A stretch of 64,000 bases of DNA, taken from Cyanophora paradoxa. Its lineage: Eukaryota; Glaucocystophyceae; Cyanophorales; Cyanophoraceae. Below are positions 1 to 10,329 of this stretch, piece by piece. Below the pieces are notes generated by a model. The model did not search any database. It saw nothing but the letters and a program-made list of their open reading frames with translations, and was not told where the DNA came from. Position 1 is the first letter of the stretch; each line of letters opens with the position of its first letter. Both the position numbers and the translations under genes were made by a program. The stretch lies in NCBI GenBank assembly GCA_004431415.1, contig QPMI01000227.1, positions 1 through 64,000 of the forward strand. Direction: 5' to 3'.

Positions 1-376
1 CCACATCCCAGACACCTCTCCTCCCCCTCCGCTGTGTTAGGAAGATCATAGGGCGGTCAATCATTCCACCATGGCCAAGTCAATACTACGAGCTTCAAAG
101 ACACTCTCACTGACTCAGAGAACCTGAGATTGAAGGCGACCTCGAGCTCCAAGCGGCTGCTGTACGTGTGCCCGATCGCTCTCCGCGGCTCAGAGAACGC
201 GGACGAGCAGCTGCAGGCTCTTCCGTCATATAGAGCCGCTGTGGTGGAGTAGACTCCGGCAGAGCTCCCGGAGGGCAGAGCCGCCGCGACGGCCCGCAGA
301 GGATGCTTGGAAGGAAGCGACACAAGCGAGCCCTCTGAGGCGGGCGGGTGCGCAGGTCCATTGCGCGAGGAGGGGG
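1..376. other. 3' flank of fabG, no gene seen
   Basis: No recognisable coding sequence. Minus-strand open frames in this stretch show no family signature and probably represent untranslated sequence or open GC-rich DNA downstream of the fabG stop. Confidence 0.5.
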
Positions 377-1173
377 TCACGTGCAGAGGCCGCCGTCGAT
401 GACGAAGGTCTGCCCCGTGATGTACGCCGCCGCGGGGTCCGCCACGAGGAAGCGCACCAGGCCCGCCACCTCCTCCGCCGTCCCGAAGCGCCCCAGCGGG
501 ATCGACAGCTGGAGCTTATCGCGCGCTTCCCGCCCGATGTCGCCCGTCATGTCCGTGTCCACGTAGCCTGGCGCCTGTACGTTTGTCGAATCAAAGCGAG
601 GAGGGTGGCGCAAAAGAGGCGCACAACGGCGTTGGCCAGGATGCCTCTGCTCGCCAGCTCCAGGGCCGTCGTCTTTGTGAGGCCGATGAGCCCCGCCTTG
701 GACGCCGCGTACGCCGCCTGGCCCGCGTTGCCGCGCATGCCCACAACCGAGCAGATGTTCACGATGCGCCCAGAGCGCTGCCGGACCATGATCTCGGCCG
801 CCGCCTTCGTGCAGAGGAAGGCGCCGCGGAGGTTCACGTCGACCACGTCTTGCCACGCGGCGGCGCTGGTCCGCAGCAGCAGCCCATCGCGGCGTATGCC
901 CGCGCTGTTGACGAGGGCGTCGAGCCGCCCGAACCGGTCCCGCGTCTCCGCGAACAGCGCCCGCACGTCGCTCTCAGAGCCCACGTTGGCGCGGATCGCG
1001 GCCGCCGACGCCGCCCCGACGCGCTCAACGACCTCAAGGGCGCCGCGCTCGGACTGCGAGTAGTTCACGACCACGCGCCAGCCCGCCGAGGCAAGCGCCA
1101 AGCAAACGGCGCGCCCGATGCCGCGCGAGCCACCGGTTACCAGCGCAACCGGCGCATGCGCCGAAAGCGACAT
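377..1173 (-). CDS. fabG: 3-oxoacyl-[ACP] reductase (FabG), short-chain dehydrogenase
   Basis: NADPH-dependent reduction of 3-oxoacyl-ACP in type II fatty-acid synthesis, which in eukaryotes takes place in plastids or mitochondria. I read two exons, 625-1173 and 377-574, joined by a 50-bp GT-AG intron (575-624); the product is 248 residues, the normal FabG length. The nucleotide-binding motif TGGSRGIG lies near residue 15 and the NSAG motif near 90. The catalytic Ser (NICSVVG), Tyr and Lys (AAYAASK) are all present, and after the splice the chain runs NAVAPGYVDTDM into a typical C-terminus ending VIDGG. The start MSLSAHAPVALV gives no room for a transit peptide, so either the enzyme is not imported or an upstream leader exon was missed. 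Other SDR reductases are possible, but the match to FabG is close along the whole length. Confidence 0.88.
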
Positions 1174-1304
1174 AGAGCAGCGTAGCTAGAGCTCCCTCGC
1201 TCTGCAGCCTCACCGGTTTGTCGCTCTACCCGTTCTCGGAGACTTGACACTGACTTGTGACTGGACTGATTTGACTTCACCTTCAGCCTCAGATCAGCCG
1301 CCGA

Positions 1305-1793
1305 ATGGGGCACGCGCACGATGTCGAGAACCCAAAGGCGTCGTGCTCGGGATGCGCCTGCGGCGACGAGAAGGAGGCGCGAAACGCGGCCTTGATCAAG
1401 TTCTTCCGGAGGCATGGTCCGCATGCCTCTTTCATCAAGTTTCTCACGCATTCATCGACGCGCGTCGGCAGTGCTCTCAGAGATGTTGAACGGCATGGTC
1501 ATGGGCGCGCTGCTCTTCTACCAGGTTCGCCGCCGCTTGCATTCGCGGATTTTAAGATCTGCATTAGCACATACGTACAAAAACTACAGTCGTCGGTCGT
1601 AACGTCCCGCCGCGTGGATGCGCGTCATACATGCATTGCTCCCGCTCATCATCCCGCTCAGGGCACGAGCCACTACAAGCACCTCATTCAGAAGTTGATG
1701 CAGTGGAAGGCGTGGTTCATCGCGTTGCTGAAGAGCCGACTCGCGATCCTGGGCATAAAGTTCAAGACGGAGAAACAGGCTCCCGCCGCTTGA
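1305..1793 (+). CDS. small hypothetical protein, probably three exons
   Basis: I do not recognise this protein. It can be read as one 162-residue frame, or better as three exons: 1305 to about 1415, a short exon encoding LNGMVMGALLFYQ (about 1480-1523), and about 1670-1793 ending EKQAPAA. The introns would begin GTCCGC and GTTCGCC and end CAG, which matches other genes here. The spliced form has a Cys-rich N-terminus (SCSGCACG), one hydrophobic stretch (GMVMGALLFY) and a basic amphipathic C-terminus rich in Lys and Trp. A small organelle or membrane-associated protein is conceivable but unproven. Confidence 0.35.
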   Translation: MGHAHDVENPKASCSGCACGDEKEARNAALIKFFRRHGPHASFIKFLTHSSTRVGSALRDVERHGHGRAALLPGSPPLAFADFKICISTYVQKLQSSVVTSRRVDARHTCIAPAHHPAQGTSHYKHLIQKLMQWKAWFIALLKSRLAILGIKFKTEKQAPAA

Positions 1794-2546
1794 GCGATTT
1801 CCCGGGTGCCCTTCGACCGAGTTCACCACATTCAGGGGGCGCTACTCCCTCTAATCCATGTTTTTCTGGCCTGCACGGCCCTAATCTCAGAGTCTGGCCA
1901 AAACCCCGCTCCTCTATCCCGGAGTCCTCTTCGGGCTCTTCACCTGCTTCTCTGCAGGCCTTTGATTTCAGATGTGTAGCTAGTGCATCCCCATCGACAA
2001 CAGTGTGATTTCCAGACGGGGGTGGGGCGTCGTTCCAGACGGGGGTGGGGCGTCGTTCCAGACGGGGGTGGGGCGTCAGCATGCATAGCCCTATAGCTTT
2101 ACTGGTAGACCTCTCCTGATTATGAGCATGATTATTTTGGCGCGACACGCGATGTCTGCTTTCTGTCTGTTTCTGTCTTCTACATGATTTCAAACTTGCA
2201 ATTGCAAATTAATGAAAGTCGGGACGTCCAACTTCAGATTGAAATCCAACCCCGTCCAACTTGCCGCAGTGCAACCGCTGAGCGAGTCACTGAGTTGTGC
2301 GCATATGCATGCGCTAGCGCTAGCCGCTATATAGCTAGCGCTGCGGATCCGGATATATAGAGCTCTCGCCGGCGCCGACTCCGATCGCGAGGCTCGGCGA
2401 CTCGGCGAGTCCAGCAATATCATTGTATACGTATATACACGTATACGTATGCACATCATGGCATGCCGCAGTGCGCATGCATATGCTTGCCAAGTTGCTG
2501 ATGAGCAGTTCGTGTACCCGGCGGTCCTCGAAAACTAGACGAAAAG
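1794..2546. other. intergenic region with tandem repeat and palindromic words
   Basis: No gene seen. It contains three tandem 23-bp units at 2010-2078, two copies of the 11-mer TGCCGCAGTGC (2262-2272 and 2464-2474), and runs of palindromic hexamers such as GCTAGC and CATATG around 2310-2480. It likely includes the gyrA promoter. Confidence 0.5.
2010..2078 (+). repeat. three tandem 23-bp units
   Basis: The unit begins TTCCAGACGGGGGTGGGG and is repeated three times with only the last base differing. The G-runs could form quadruplex structure. Confidence 0.85.
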
Positions 2547-3707
2547 ATGGCGCGGGAGCCGCCGGCGGGCTTCGGCACCCTCGCTATGATGCCCAGCATC
2601 CGCGCAGCAGGCGGAACCCCAAGCGTACGAGCCTCGCTGTCCCCGTTCATGTCTCGCATCCGGGCGGCCTGCGGAGCGGCATCACCGCAGACTTCATGTG
2701 GCGCTAGCGCTAGAGTGCACGCCGCAGCACGTTGGCCTCATTCTGCTCGACTCTCCCTCGCGTCGCCCTGGCGTGGCGATCCAGCAGCATGCACAGCCCG
2801 TGGCATGTTCGCGTCCCAGCAGACACTGCGCGGCCTGGCGACGCGTCCGCCGACGCACGGGACCGACACGAATCAGGCCCCGCCCCCCACCACCGCAGCG
2901 GCTTCTCCGCCGGGCGGCTTCGCCGCAAGCGAGGCGAGCGGCGTGCGGAGCGCTTCTGGGGACGAGCGCTGACGCGCTTGGAGCGCGCAGGGCCGAGTGG
3001 AGTCGCGGGACGTGGTCGACGAGATCTCTACGTCGTACCTCGAGTATGCGATGAGCGTGATCGTGGGCCGCGCGCTGCCGGACGTGCGGGACGGCCTGAA
3101 GCCCGTGCACCGGCGAGTGCTGTACGCGATGTACGAGCTGAACCTCTCGCCCGACACGCCGTTCCGGAAGTGCGCCCGCGTCGTGGGCGAGGTCCTCGGT
3201 GCGTCGCCGTGCGGGGCGGGGCGGGCGCGGGTGGCGACGGGGCGCAGGGAAGTACCACCCGCACGGGGACACGTCGGTGTACGACGCGCTGGTGCGCATG
3301 GCGCAGGAATTCTCCATGCGGGAGCCCCTCGTCGACGGGTGCGGGCCCCGGTGCGGCGCGGCGCGGCGCGGGGGGCGACTCTGCGCAGGCACGGGAACTT
3401 CGGGTCGGTGGACGGGGACCCGCCGGCGGCGATGCGGTACACGGAGTGCCGGCTGCGGAAGCTCGCGCAGGAGACCCTCCTCAAGGAGATCAACATGGAC
3501 ACCGCGCGCCCTCCCCGGCCCCCGCCCCCGCCCGAGGCGGGGCGGCTGAGGGGCGGGGGCAGGTGGAGTGGACGGACAACTTCGACGGGTCGCGGAAGGA
3601 GCCGGCGGTGCTCCCCTCGCGCCTTCCCCAGCTCCTCCTTAACGGCTCCTCTGGTGCGCCCCGCCGCCGCCCCCGCCGGCCGGCGCGCGCGAGCGAGCGG
3701 GGCGGCA

Positions 3708-3739
<32 letters not shown>

Positions 3740-6700
3740 CCCGCACAACCTCGGGGAGCTCTGCGACGCCATGGCCCGCCCCGCCCCGCCCCGGCCCCGC
3801 CCGCCGGGCCGGCTTGACGGGGCGCAGGTGGCGCTCATCCGGGACCCGAGCCTCACCGACCTGCAGCTCATGGAGTTCATCCGAGGGCCCGACTTCCCCA
3901 CGGGGGTGCGCGCGGCCGCCGGCCGGGGCGCGGTGCGGGGCGGGGGGCGACGGGGCGCAGGGGACGATCATCGGGACGGAGGGGACGAAGTCGGCGTACA
4001 CGACGGGCCACGGGTCGATCGTCGTGCGCGGCCGCTCGCGCTTCGAGGAGGTCGAGGCGGGGCGCGGGCAGCCCCGCACCGCCATCATCATCACCGAGCT
4101 CCCCTACCAGACCAACAAGGCCCGCTCCGACCCCGCCCCGCGCCTCGCGCCGGGCCCCCGCGCGACGCGGCGCAGGCGTCGTTCATCGAGCACGTCGCCG
4201 ACATGGTCAACGACAAGAAGGCGCGCCGCCCGCCCCCGCCGCCCCGCCCCCGCGGGAGGCGACGGGGCGCAGCTGGTGGGGGTGTCGGACATCCGCGACG
4301 AGTCGGACCGCGACGGCATGCGCGTCGTCATCGAGCTCAAGCGCGGTCCGCCCCCGGCGCCTCCTCGCGGCGCCTCCCGCGCGGGGCGCGCTGACGGGCC
4401 GCAGACGCCAACCCGCAGGTGGTGCTGAACAACCTGGTGGCGCAGTCGGGCCTGCAGACGCGCTTTGGGGCCAACATGCTCGCCCTGGACGCCGAGAAGA
4501 AGCCCCGCCCGATGCGCCTCTCGGAGTTCCTGCACCAGTGGCTCGCCTTCCGCGTGGAGACTGTCGAGCGCAAGACCCGCTTCGAGCTCCGCGCCGCCGA
4601 GGAGCGCTTCCACATCCTCGAGGCCCGCCCGCCCCCGGCCCCCGGCCCCCGGCCCCCCGCGCTGCCCCCGCCGAGGCCGCGCAGGGCTTCCTGATCATGC
4701 TGCGGAACGTGGACGCCGTGGTCGAGGCCGTCCGGGCCGCCCCCGACGCCCCCGCCGCCCGCGCCTCCCTCGTCTCCCGCTTCGCCCTCAGGCCCGCCCC
4801 GCCCCGCGCCCTCGCGCCGCGCGTGCGAGCGGCGCCGCAGCGAGGCGCAAGCGACGGCGGTGCTGGCGCTGCAGCTGCGCCGGCTGACGGGCATGGAGTC
4901 GAGCCAGGCGCGCCCGGGCGGGGGGCGGCGGGGCGGCGGGGTGACGGGGGTGACAGGTGGCGGAGGAGCACGGGGCGCTGCGGGTGAAGGTGGGGGAGCT
5001 GCGGGGCGTGCTGGCCTCGCGGGAGCGCGTGCTGGGGATCATCGAGGAGGAGCTCCGCGCCATCAAGGCCGCCTTCGCGTCCGCCCGCCCCGCCCGCCCC
5101 GCACCCCTCGCCGCGGGGCGGGGCCGACGGGGGGCAGGACGCCGCGGCGGACGGAGGTGCTGGACGACGGGCGGGCCGGCCGCGTGGACGAGGCCGACCT
5201 CGTCCGCCCTGCCCGGCCCCGCGCCCGCCCGCCCCCTCACCCCTTCGCCCGCCCCAGATCGAGAACAACTTCTCCTGCGTCATCGTCACCGCCAAGGTGC
5301 CCCGCCCCGCCCGCCCGCCCCGCCGCCCCCGCCGACGGCCGGCCAGGGGTACATCAAGCGGATGGAGGCGGACACGTTCCGCTCGCAGCGGCGCGGGACG
5401 CGGGGCGCCCGCGGGGCGGCGATCTCGGTGAGCCCGCGCGGCTCGTGCGAAGGGGGGGGGCGGGGTGGGGCTGAGGGGGGGCAGGGGGACGACGTGGTGG
5501 AGCACTTCTTCATGTGCAACGACCGCGACGCGGTCCTCTTCTTCTCGGACACGGGCATCGCCTACTCGGCGCCCGCCTACCAGATCCCCGCCTCGGCCCG
5601 CGCCGCCCGCGGCGTCGCCCTCATGAACGTCGTCCCCGTGCGCGGCCCCCGGGCGCCGGCGGGGCGGGCGGGGGCCGAGGGCCCAGCAGGTCTCCCGCGA
5701 GGAGCGCATCACCTCCGTCCTCCCCGTCTGCACCTTCTCCGAGGAGGAGCAGCTCGTGCGCCCCGCCCCGCCCCGCCCGCCCTGGGCGCCGCCGGGGGCG
5801 GCTGACGCGGCGCAGCTCTTCGTCACGTCGGCGGGGCAGATCAAGCGCACCTCCCTCTCCGCCTTCGCCAAGGCCCGCCGCCCCGCCGCCCGTGGCGGGT
5901 GGCGCGCTGAGGGGGCCCCAGATCCGGTCGAGCGGGCTGACGGCGATCTCGCTGGGGGCGGGGGACCACCTCGTGCGCGTCGCCCGCGTCCGCCCCGGCG
6001 ACTTCGCCCTCATCGCCACCCGCTCCGGCCCGCCCCGCCCCCCGCCCCGCCCAGCCCAGCCCCCGGCTCACGCGCGCGCAGGGAAGTGCATCCGCATTGC
6101 GGTGACGGACGAGGAGGTGCGGGTGATGGGGCGGGCGGCGGGCGGGGTGCGGGCGATCCGGCTGCGGGACGGGGACGAGGTGATCTCGATGGACATCATC
6201 CCCCGCGAGACCGAGGGCCAGGACCCCGCCTTCCTCGAGCGATCGGCCCGCCCCGCCCCGCCCCGCGCCCCCCGCGCCCCTCACTCCGCCCCAGGGCCCC
6301 TGGGTCTTCACGGTGACGAGCAAGGGGGTCGGCAAGCGGCTGCCGATCTCGGAGTTCCGGACGCAGGCGCGGGGTGGCTCGGGGGTCATCGCGACGAGCC
6401 TCAAGACCGGCGCCTCGGTGGCCGACAACGGGCTCGAGGAGGTCGAGGAGGAGGGGGAGGAGGAGGAGGAGGTGGCGGGGCGACGGGGCGGGGCGCGGGG
6501 CGGGGCGGCGGGGGCGAAGCTGGTGTCGATGCGGGTGGTGCTGCCCGACGACGAGGCCCTCCTCGTCACCGCCCGCGGCACCGTCGTCCGCCTCGTCCGC
6601 ACCGCCCCCCCGCCCCCCCGCCCGCCCTTCCCGCCCCCCCTCACGCTGGCGCCGGCAGTCGATGCGCGAGGTGCCCCTGCTGCAGACGCGCGGCACCAAG

Positions 6701-6847
6701 GGCGTGCGCCTCCAGCGCCTCGACGCCGGCGACGAGCTCGTCGCCTGCGCCATCGTCGTCCCCGAGGGCTCCCGCGGCCGCGCCTCCAACCCCGGCGGGC
6801 CCGCCTCCCCGTCCCCCTCCCCGTCCCCTTCGCCCCTGGACGACTAG
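2547..6847 (+). CDS. gyrA: DNA gyrase subunit A, probably plastid-targeted
   Basis: ATP-dependent type IIA topoisomerase subunit that cuts and rejoins DNA; in algae and plants it is nuclear-encoded and imported into plastids and sometimes mitochondria. Exon 1 (2547-2942) encodes about 132 residues rich in Ala, Arg, Ser and Pro with no gyrase similarity, as expected of a transit peptide. The body then starts at [11 protein letters not shown] and carries [28 protein letters not shown], the active-site tyrosine in [27 protein letters not shown], the coiled-coil gate and a full C-terminal beta-pinwheel. The GyrA box is degenerate ([10 protein letters not shown] instead of QRRGGKG). About 23 introns of 48-65 bp can be placed, for example 2943-2990, 3199-3247 and 3504-3562; about half have GC donors. 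The protein is about 1,000 residues. The tail is Ser/Pro repeats. ParC is less likely because the C-terminal blades are complete. No gyrB is in the window. Confidence 0.92.
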
Positions 6848-7214
6848 CCCTCACCCAGTTCCCTTCCTCGAGCCCGTGCTTCGCGCCGCCGGCTAACGCC
6901 GGTATCAATCGCGAGCCAGCGCTTTCAGAACCGCTAGCACTCATGACGCGCGCGAAAAAGGTCGACGTCGACGTCAGGTGCACCACGTTGGAGAAGGGGG
7001 GGGGGGGGGGGGGGGGGGAGCGGGTATGCATTCTCGGTCTTCAAAGCTTTGCAGCACACATACATGGCCCCCAGCCCACAGAATTCTAAATCGGACGCAC
7101 ATCAGTAGTGTCCACTCGGCCCCGAGCACCGCACGCGTACGGACAGGAGCCGCCGCGCAGCGCGATCTGTGAGCTATAGTCGCGGCCGCCGGCCGAGCTC
7201 GAGACACGCGCGCC
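6848..7214. other. gyrA-fdxR spacer with a 23-base poly-G tract
   Basis: No gene seen. A run of 23 G lies at 6996-7018. The two flanking genes are in the same direction, so this should hold the gyrA 3' end and the fdxR promoter. Confidence 0.5.
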
Positions 7215-8831
7215 ATGCACGCGGTCGGCGTGCGTGTGCGTGTCGCTGGCCGCGCGGCGCATGCGCGCTACAGCCACGCGCGACGGATGACGACGGGGGC
7301 GGCGCCGCTCCGCGTCTGCATCGTGGGGAGCGGCCCGGCGGGCTTCTACACGGCGGACCGGCTGCTGCGGAACGCGAGCGTGACGGTGGACATGCTGGAG
7401 CGCTACCCGGTGCCGTACGGGCTGGTGCGCTTCGGGGTCGCGCCGGACCACCCCGAGGTGAAGGCCGTCATCGGCAAGTTCGAGTCGGTGGCGGAGGGGA
7501 GCGGCGGGCGCTTCCGGTTCGCGGGGAACGTGGCGCTGGGGCGGGACGTGGCGCTGGAGGAGCTGCGGCGGCACTACCACGCCGTCGTCCTCGCGTACGG
7601 CGCCGAGGGCGACCGGCGCCTCGGCGTCCCCGGCGAGGAGCTCCCGGGGGTCTTCTCGGCCCGCGAGTTCGTCGGCTGGTACAACGGCCTCCCCGAGTGC
7701 AGCGCCCTCCCCGTCCGCCTCGACGACGTCGAGACCGTCGCCATCGTCGGCCAGGCACGCCGCCCGCCCGCCCGCCCGCCCGGCGCGGGGTGCGGGGCGC
7801 GGGGCGAGGCGGGGCGCAGGGGAACGTGGCGGTGGACTGCGCGCGGGTGCTGTGCAAGCCGGTGGACGAGCTGCGGCAGACGGACATCTCCGAGGCCGCC
7901 CTCGAGGCCCTCGCCCGCAGCCGCGTCCGCCGCGTCCTCCTCCTCGGCCGCCGCGGGCCCGTCCAGGTGCCCCCCCGCCCGGCCGGGGCGCGCGGGGGCC
8001 GAGGGCGGGGCGGCGGGGCAGGCGGCGTGGGCGACGGCGGAGCTGCGGGAGCTCGCGCAGGTGGCGAGCGGCGCCCCCGGCCGCTTCCGCCTCGTCGCCG
8101 ACCCCGCCGAGCTCGCCCTCTCCCCCGAGCTCGACGAGGAGCTCCAGCGCGGCGCGCCCCTCGCCCCGCCCCAGCTCGCCCCGCCCCGCCTGACGCCGCG
8201 CAGAGCGGCCCCTGCGGCGCAAGTTCGAGCTGCTGCAGAAGGTGGCGGGGCCCCCGGGGCCGGAGGCCCCGAGCTGGCGCTGCGCTTCCTGCGGAGCCCC
8301 GTGGCGTTCACGGCGGGCGGGGCGGGGCGGCTGGGCGGGGTGCGGCTGGAGCGGAACGAGCTGGTGCGGGAGGCGGGGGGCGGGTGGGCGGCGCGCGGCA
8401 CGGGGGCCCTCGAGGAGGTCCCCTGCGAGGCGGCCCTCCGCTCCGTCGGCTACCGCAGCCTCCCCGTCCCCGGCGTCCCCTTCGACGCCCGCCGCGGCGT
8501 CGTCCCCAGCGCGGGCGGCCGCGTGGAGGCCGGCTGGCTCTACGTCGCCGGCTGGCTCAAGCGGGGCCCGACGGGGATCATCGGGAGCAACATCGGGGAC
8601 GCGGAGGAGACGGCCGCCTCGCTCCTCGCCGACCTCGCCGGCCGCCCGCTCCCGCCCCGCGGCGCCCTCGAGGGCCTGGCGGCGGAGGCCCTCGGCGCGC
8701 GGGGCGTGCGGGCCGTCTCGTGGGAGGACTGGCGCCGCATCGACGCCGCCGAGCGGGCGGCGGGGGCGCGCCTCGGGCGGCCCCGCTGCAAGCTCCCCAC
8801 CGTCCCCGACATGCTCGCCGCCCTCCCCTAG
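7215..8831 (+). CDS. FDXR: NADPH:adrenodoxin oxidoreductase (ferredoxin reductase, mitochondrial)
   Basis: FAD flavoprotein that passes electrons from NADPH to mitochondrial ferredoxin for Fe-S cluster and heme/steroid chemistry. The N-terminus up to about residue 30 is Arg/Ala-rich without acidic residues, a typical mitochondrial presequence. The FAD motif VCIVGSGPAGFY follows, then YGLVRFGVAPDHPEVK, then the NADPH site after the first intron (GNVAVDCARVL), GRRGPVQ, SVGYRS and the C-terminal WLKRGPTGIIGSNIGDAEET; all are hallmarks of the FDXR/Arh1 family. The first intron, 7755-7819, is GC-AG; a GT-AG intron follows GRRGPVQ, and a third lies near 8150-8202. Without introns the length is close to the roughly 490 residues of animal FDXR. 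The whole span happens to stay nearly open through the introns, so an unspliced reading would give a false 538-residue protein. Confidence 0.93.
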   Translation: MHAVGVRVRVAGRAAHARYSHARRMTTGAAPLRVCIVGSGPAGFYTADRLLRNASVTVDMLERYPVPYGLVRFGVAPDHPEVKAVIGKFESVAEGSGGRFRFAGNVALGRDVALEELRRHYHAVVLAYGAEGDRRLGVPGEELPGVFSAREFVGWYNGLPECSALPVRLDDVETVAIVGQARRPPARPPGAGCGARGEAGRRGTWRWTARGCCASRWTSCGRRTSPRPPSRPSPAAASAASSSSAAAGPSRCPPARPGRAGAEGGAAGQAAWATAELRELAQVASGAPGRFRLVADPAELALSPELDEELQRGAPLAPPQLAPPRLTPRRAAPAAQVRAAAEGGGAPGAGGPELALRFLRSPVAFTAGGAGRLGGVRLERNELVREAGGGWAARGTGALEEVPCEAALRSVGYRSLPVPGVPFDARRGVVPSAGGRVEAGWLYVAGWLKRGPTGIIGSNIGDAEETAASLLADLAGRPLPPRGALEGLAAEALGARGVRAVSWEDWRRIDAAERAAGARLGRPRCKLPTVPDMLAALP

Positions 8832-8937
8832 CCCCGCCGCCCCCCCTCCATCCGCAAGCAGCGCTCAGCGGCTCCATGCACTCTCGGCATTCCGGCGTTC
8901 GCTTCGCGCGAGGCGATGGGGGCGCGGGGTGGGCGCC

Positions 8938-10329
8938 TCAGAAGAGGGTGTCCGGGCGTTTCGAAAGCCACGCGGCGATCTATCAGGCGGGATCAGGAAG
9001 GCCTGGGGGCGCCGGGAGGGGATGCGGGGGAGCGCTCACGCCGGGGTTGGCGGCGACCTTGGCCTTGAGAGCCGCCAGCTTCGGGAACCTGCGCAGGCGA
9101 TTCGCACGAGAGGTCGCCGGCGCTGGCGGGAGGCCGCGGGGGCGCACTCGGAGAGGTCGTCGAACCAGAAGTTCGCGTGCCGGTCGAGCAGGTCGAAGAG
9201 CGCTGCGTGGCCTCAGCGCGGGGGCGGAGGGCCGGGGGCGCGGGCGGCTGCAAACCGACGTCGCCGATCGATAATTTATCGCCTACGACGTAGCCCGAGG
9301 AGGACGGGTTCCTCGCGAGGATGCGCTCGAAGAAGCCCAGCCAGCGCTTCAGCGTCGCTGCCGCCCCCGTCACGCGCGCCCGGCCGCGTCCTGGGGGGCC
9401 GGCCCACGGGAGTAGGAGATGAAGAGGCAGCGCTGGAGCAGCTTCCCGCCCGTGCTGCATCGCCGGCTCGGGCGGGGGCGGGGGGCGGGGGGGCGGGGGG
9501 CAAGCGGGGCGGGGGGCGGGCGGGGCGGGGGCGGCGCACTAGAGCATCGCGAAGACATCAGTGGTGCTGAAAGTTGAAAAAAACCGTCAGCGACGACGGC
9601 TTTAGACGCAGTCCAATGGGGCGGGCGGGGCGGGCGGACCCGTCGATGACTTCGTTGATCCGCGCCTCGTCCTCGGCGCTCCCGCTCCCGTACATGTTGC
9701 TGCCGCCCGCCCGTAAGGCACACGGGACGACCGCGCGGGGCGGGCCCAACGCGCTATTTCCTCCCGACGTAGCGGAGGATGGCCATGGACTGGCCCAGCC
9801 GGAAGCCGTCGTGCTCGAGGAAGGGGACCTGAAGTTGAAGGCTGACGGTTAGAGTTGAAGTCGGGGTTGAAGGGGAGGGGCGCGCTCGCCTGGTTGAACG
9901 TCAAGATCCCGCTCGCCTGGAGCTGCTTGAGGTCGCCTGCGCGCTCCGTGAGCGGAAGACGCGCGGGATCCCGGAGGCGGCACGTTGAAACGGACCCTTG
10001 AAGAAGTCCATCCGCACATCTTCGAATTGCACGCCCGCGGCGTGCAGGGCAAGTCTGCATGTTTCTGCGCGCCCCTGTGCCCACAGCGTGAGCCCACGAG
10101 GCGCGCCATGCGCAATGACTTGCCTTGGCATCGAAGTACGTGAGCTGCGAAGCGCGTGAGTTAGAGGCGTGCTTAGAATACCGGGCGCTATAGGCGACGC
10201 CGAGCGGTCCTCGACTAGGCCGGCACGCGCGGATAGCGGGCAGCTTTAGGCGACGCAGAGCAGTCCGGCACGCGCGGATAGCGGGCCGGTGACTGAAGTC
10301 GGAAAAAGCCTTCGGACCTTGACAACCAT
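8938..10329 (-). CDS. glutathione S-transferase, sigma-like class
   Basis: Conjugates glutathione to electrophiles, or acts as a prostaglandin-synthase-like isomerase, in the cytosol. Reconstructed exons are 10318-10329 (12 bp, encoding MVVK), 10124-10144, 9994-10074, 9890-9936, an exon ending at 9828, and several more down to the stop at 8938. The spliced N-terminus reads MVVKLTYFDAKGRAETCRLA, the thioredoxin-fold start with its Tyr; then VPFLEHDGFRLGQSMAILRY, the glutathione-binding Gln-Ser pair. The C-terminal helical domain includes WLGFFERIL, YVVGDKLSIGDVALFDLLDR and the end AAWLSKRPDTLF. Two introns are GC-AG (10075-10123 with GCAAGT, and 9829-9889). The junction near 9760 does not fit GT or GC donors and remains unresolved, so the middle exons are less certain than the ends. 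Confidence 0.8.

Noticed and set aside
377-6847. Bacterial contamination, because fabG and gyrA are bacterial-type genes.
   Set aside because: Both are interrupted by introns of the same type as SmF, MAGOH and SKIP in the same window.
7215-8831. A single uninterrupted 538-residue FDXR reading.
   Set aside because: Segments around 7755-7819 and 7970-8030 break the family alignment and have intron ends; removing them restores it.
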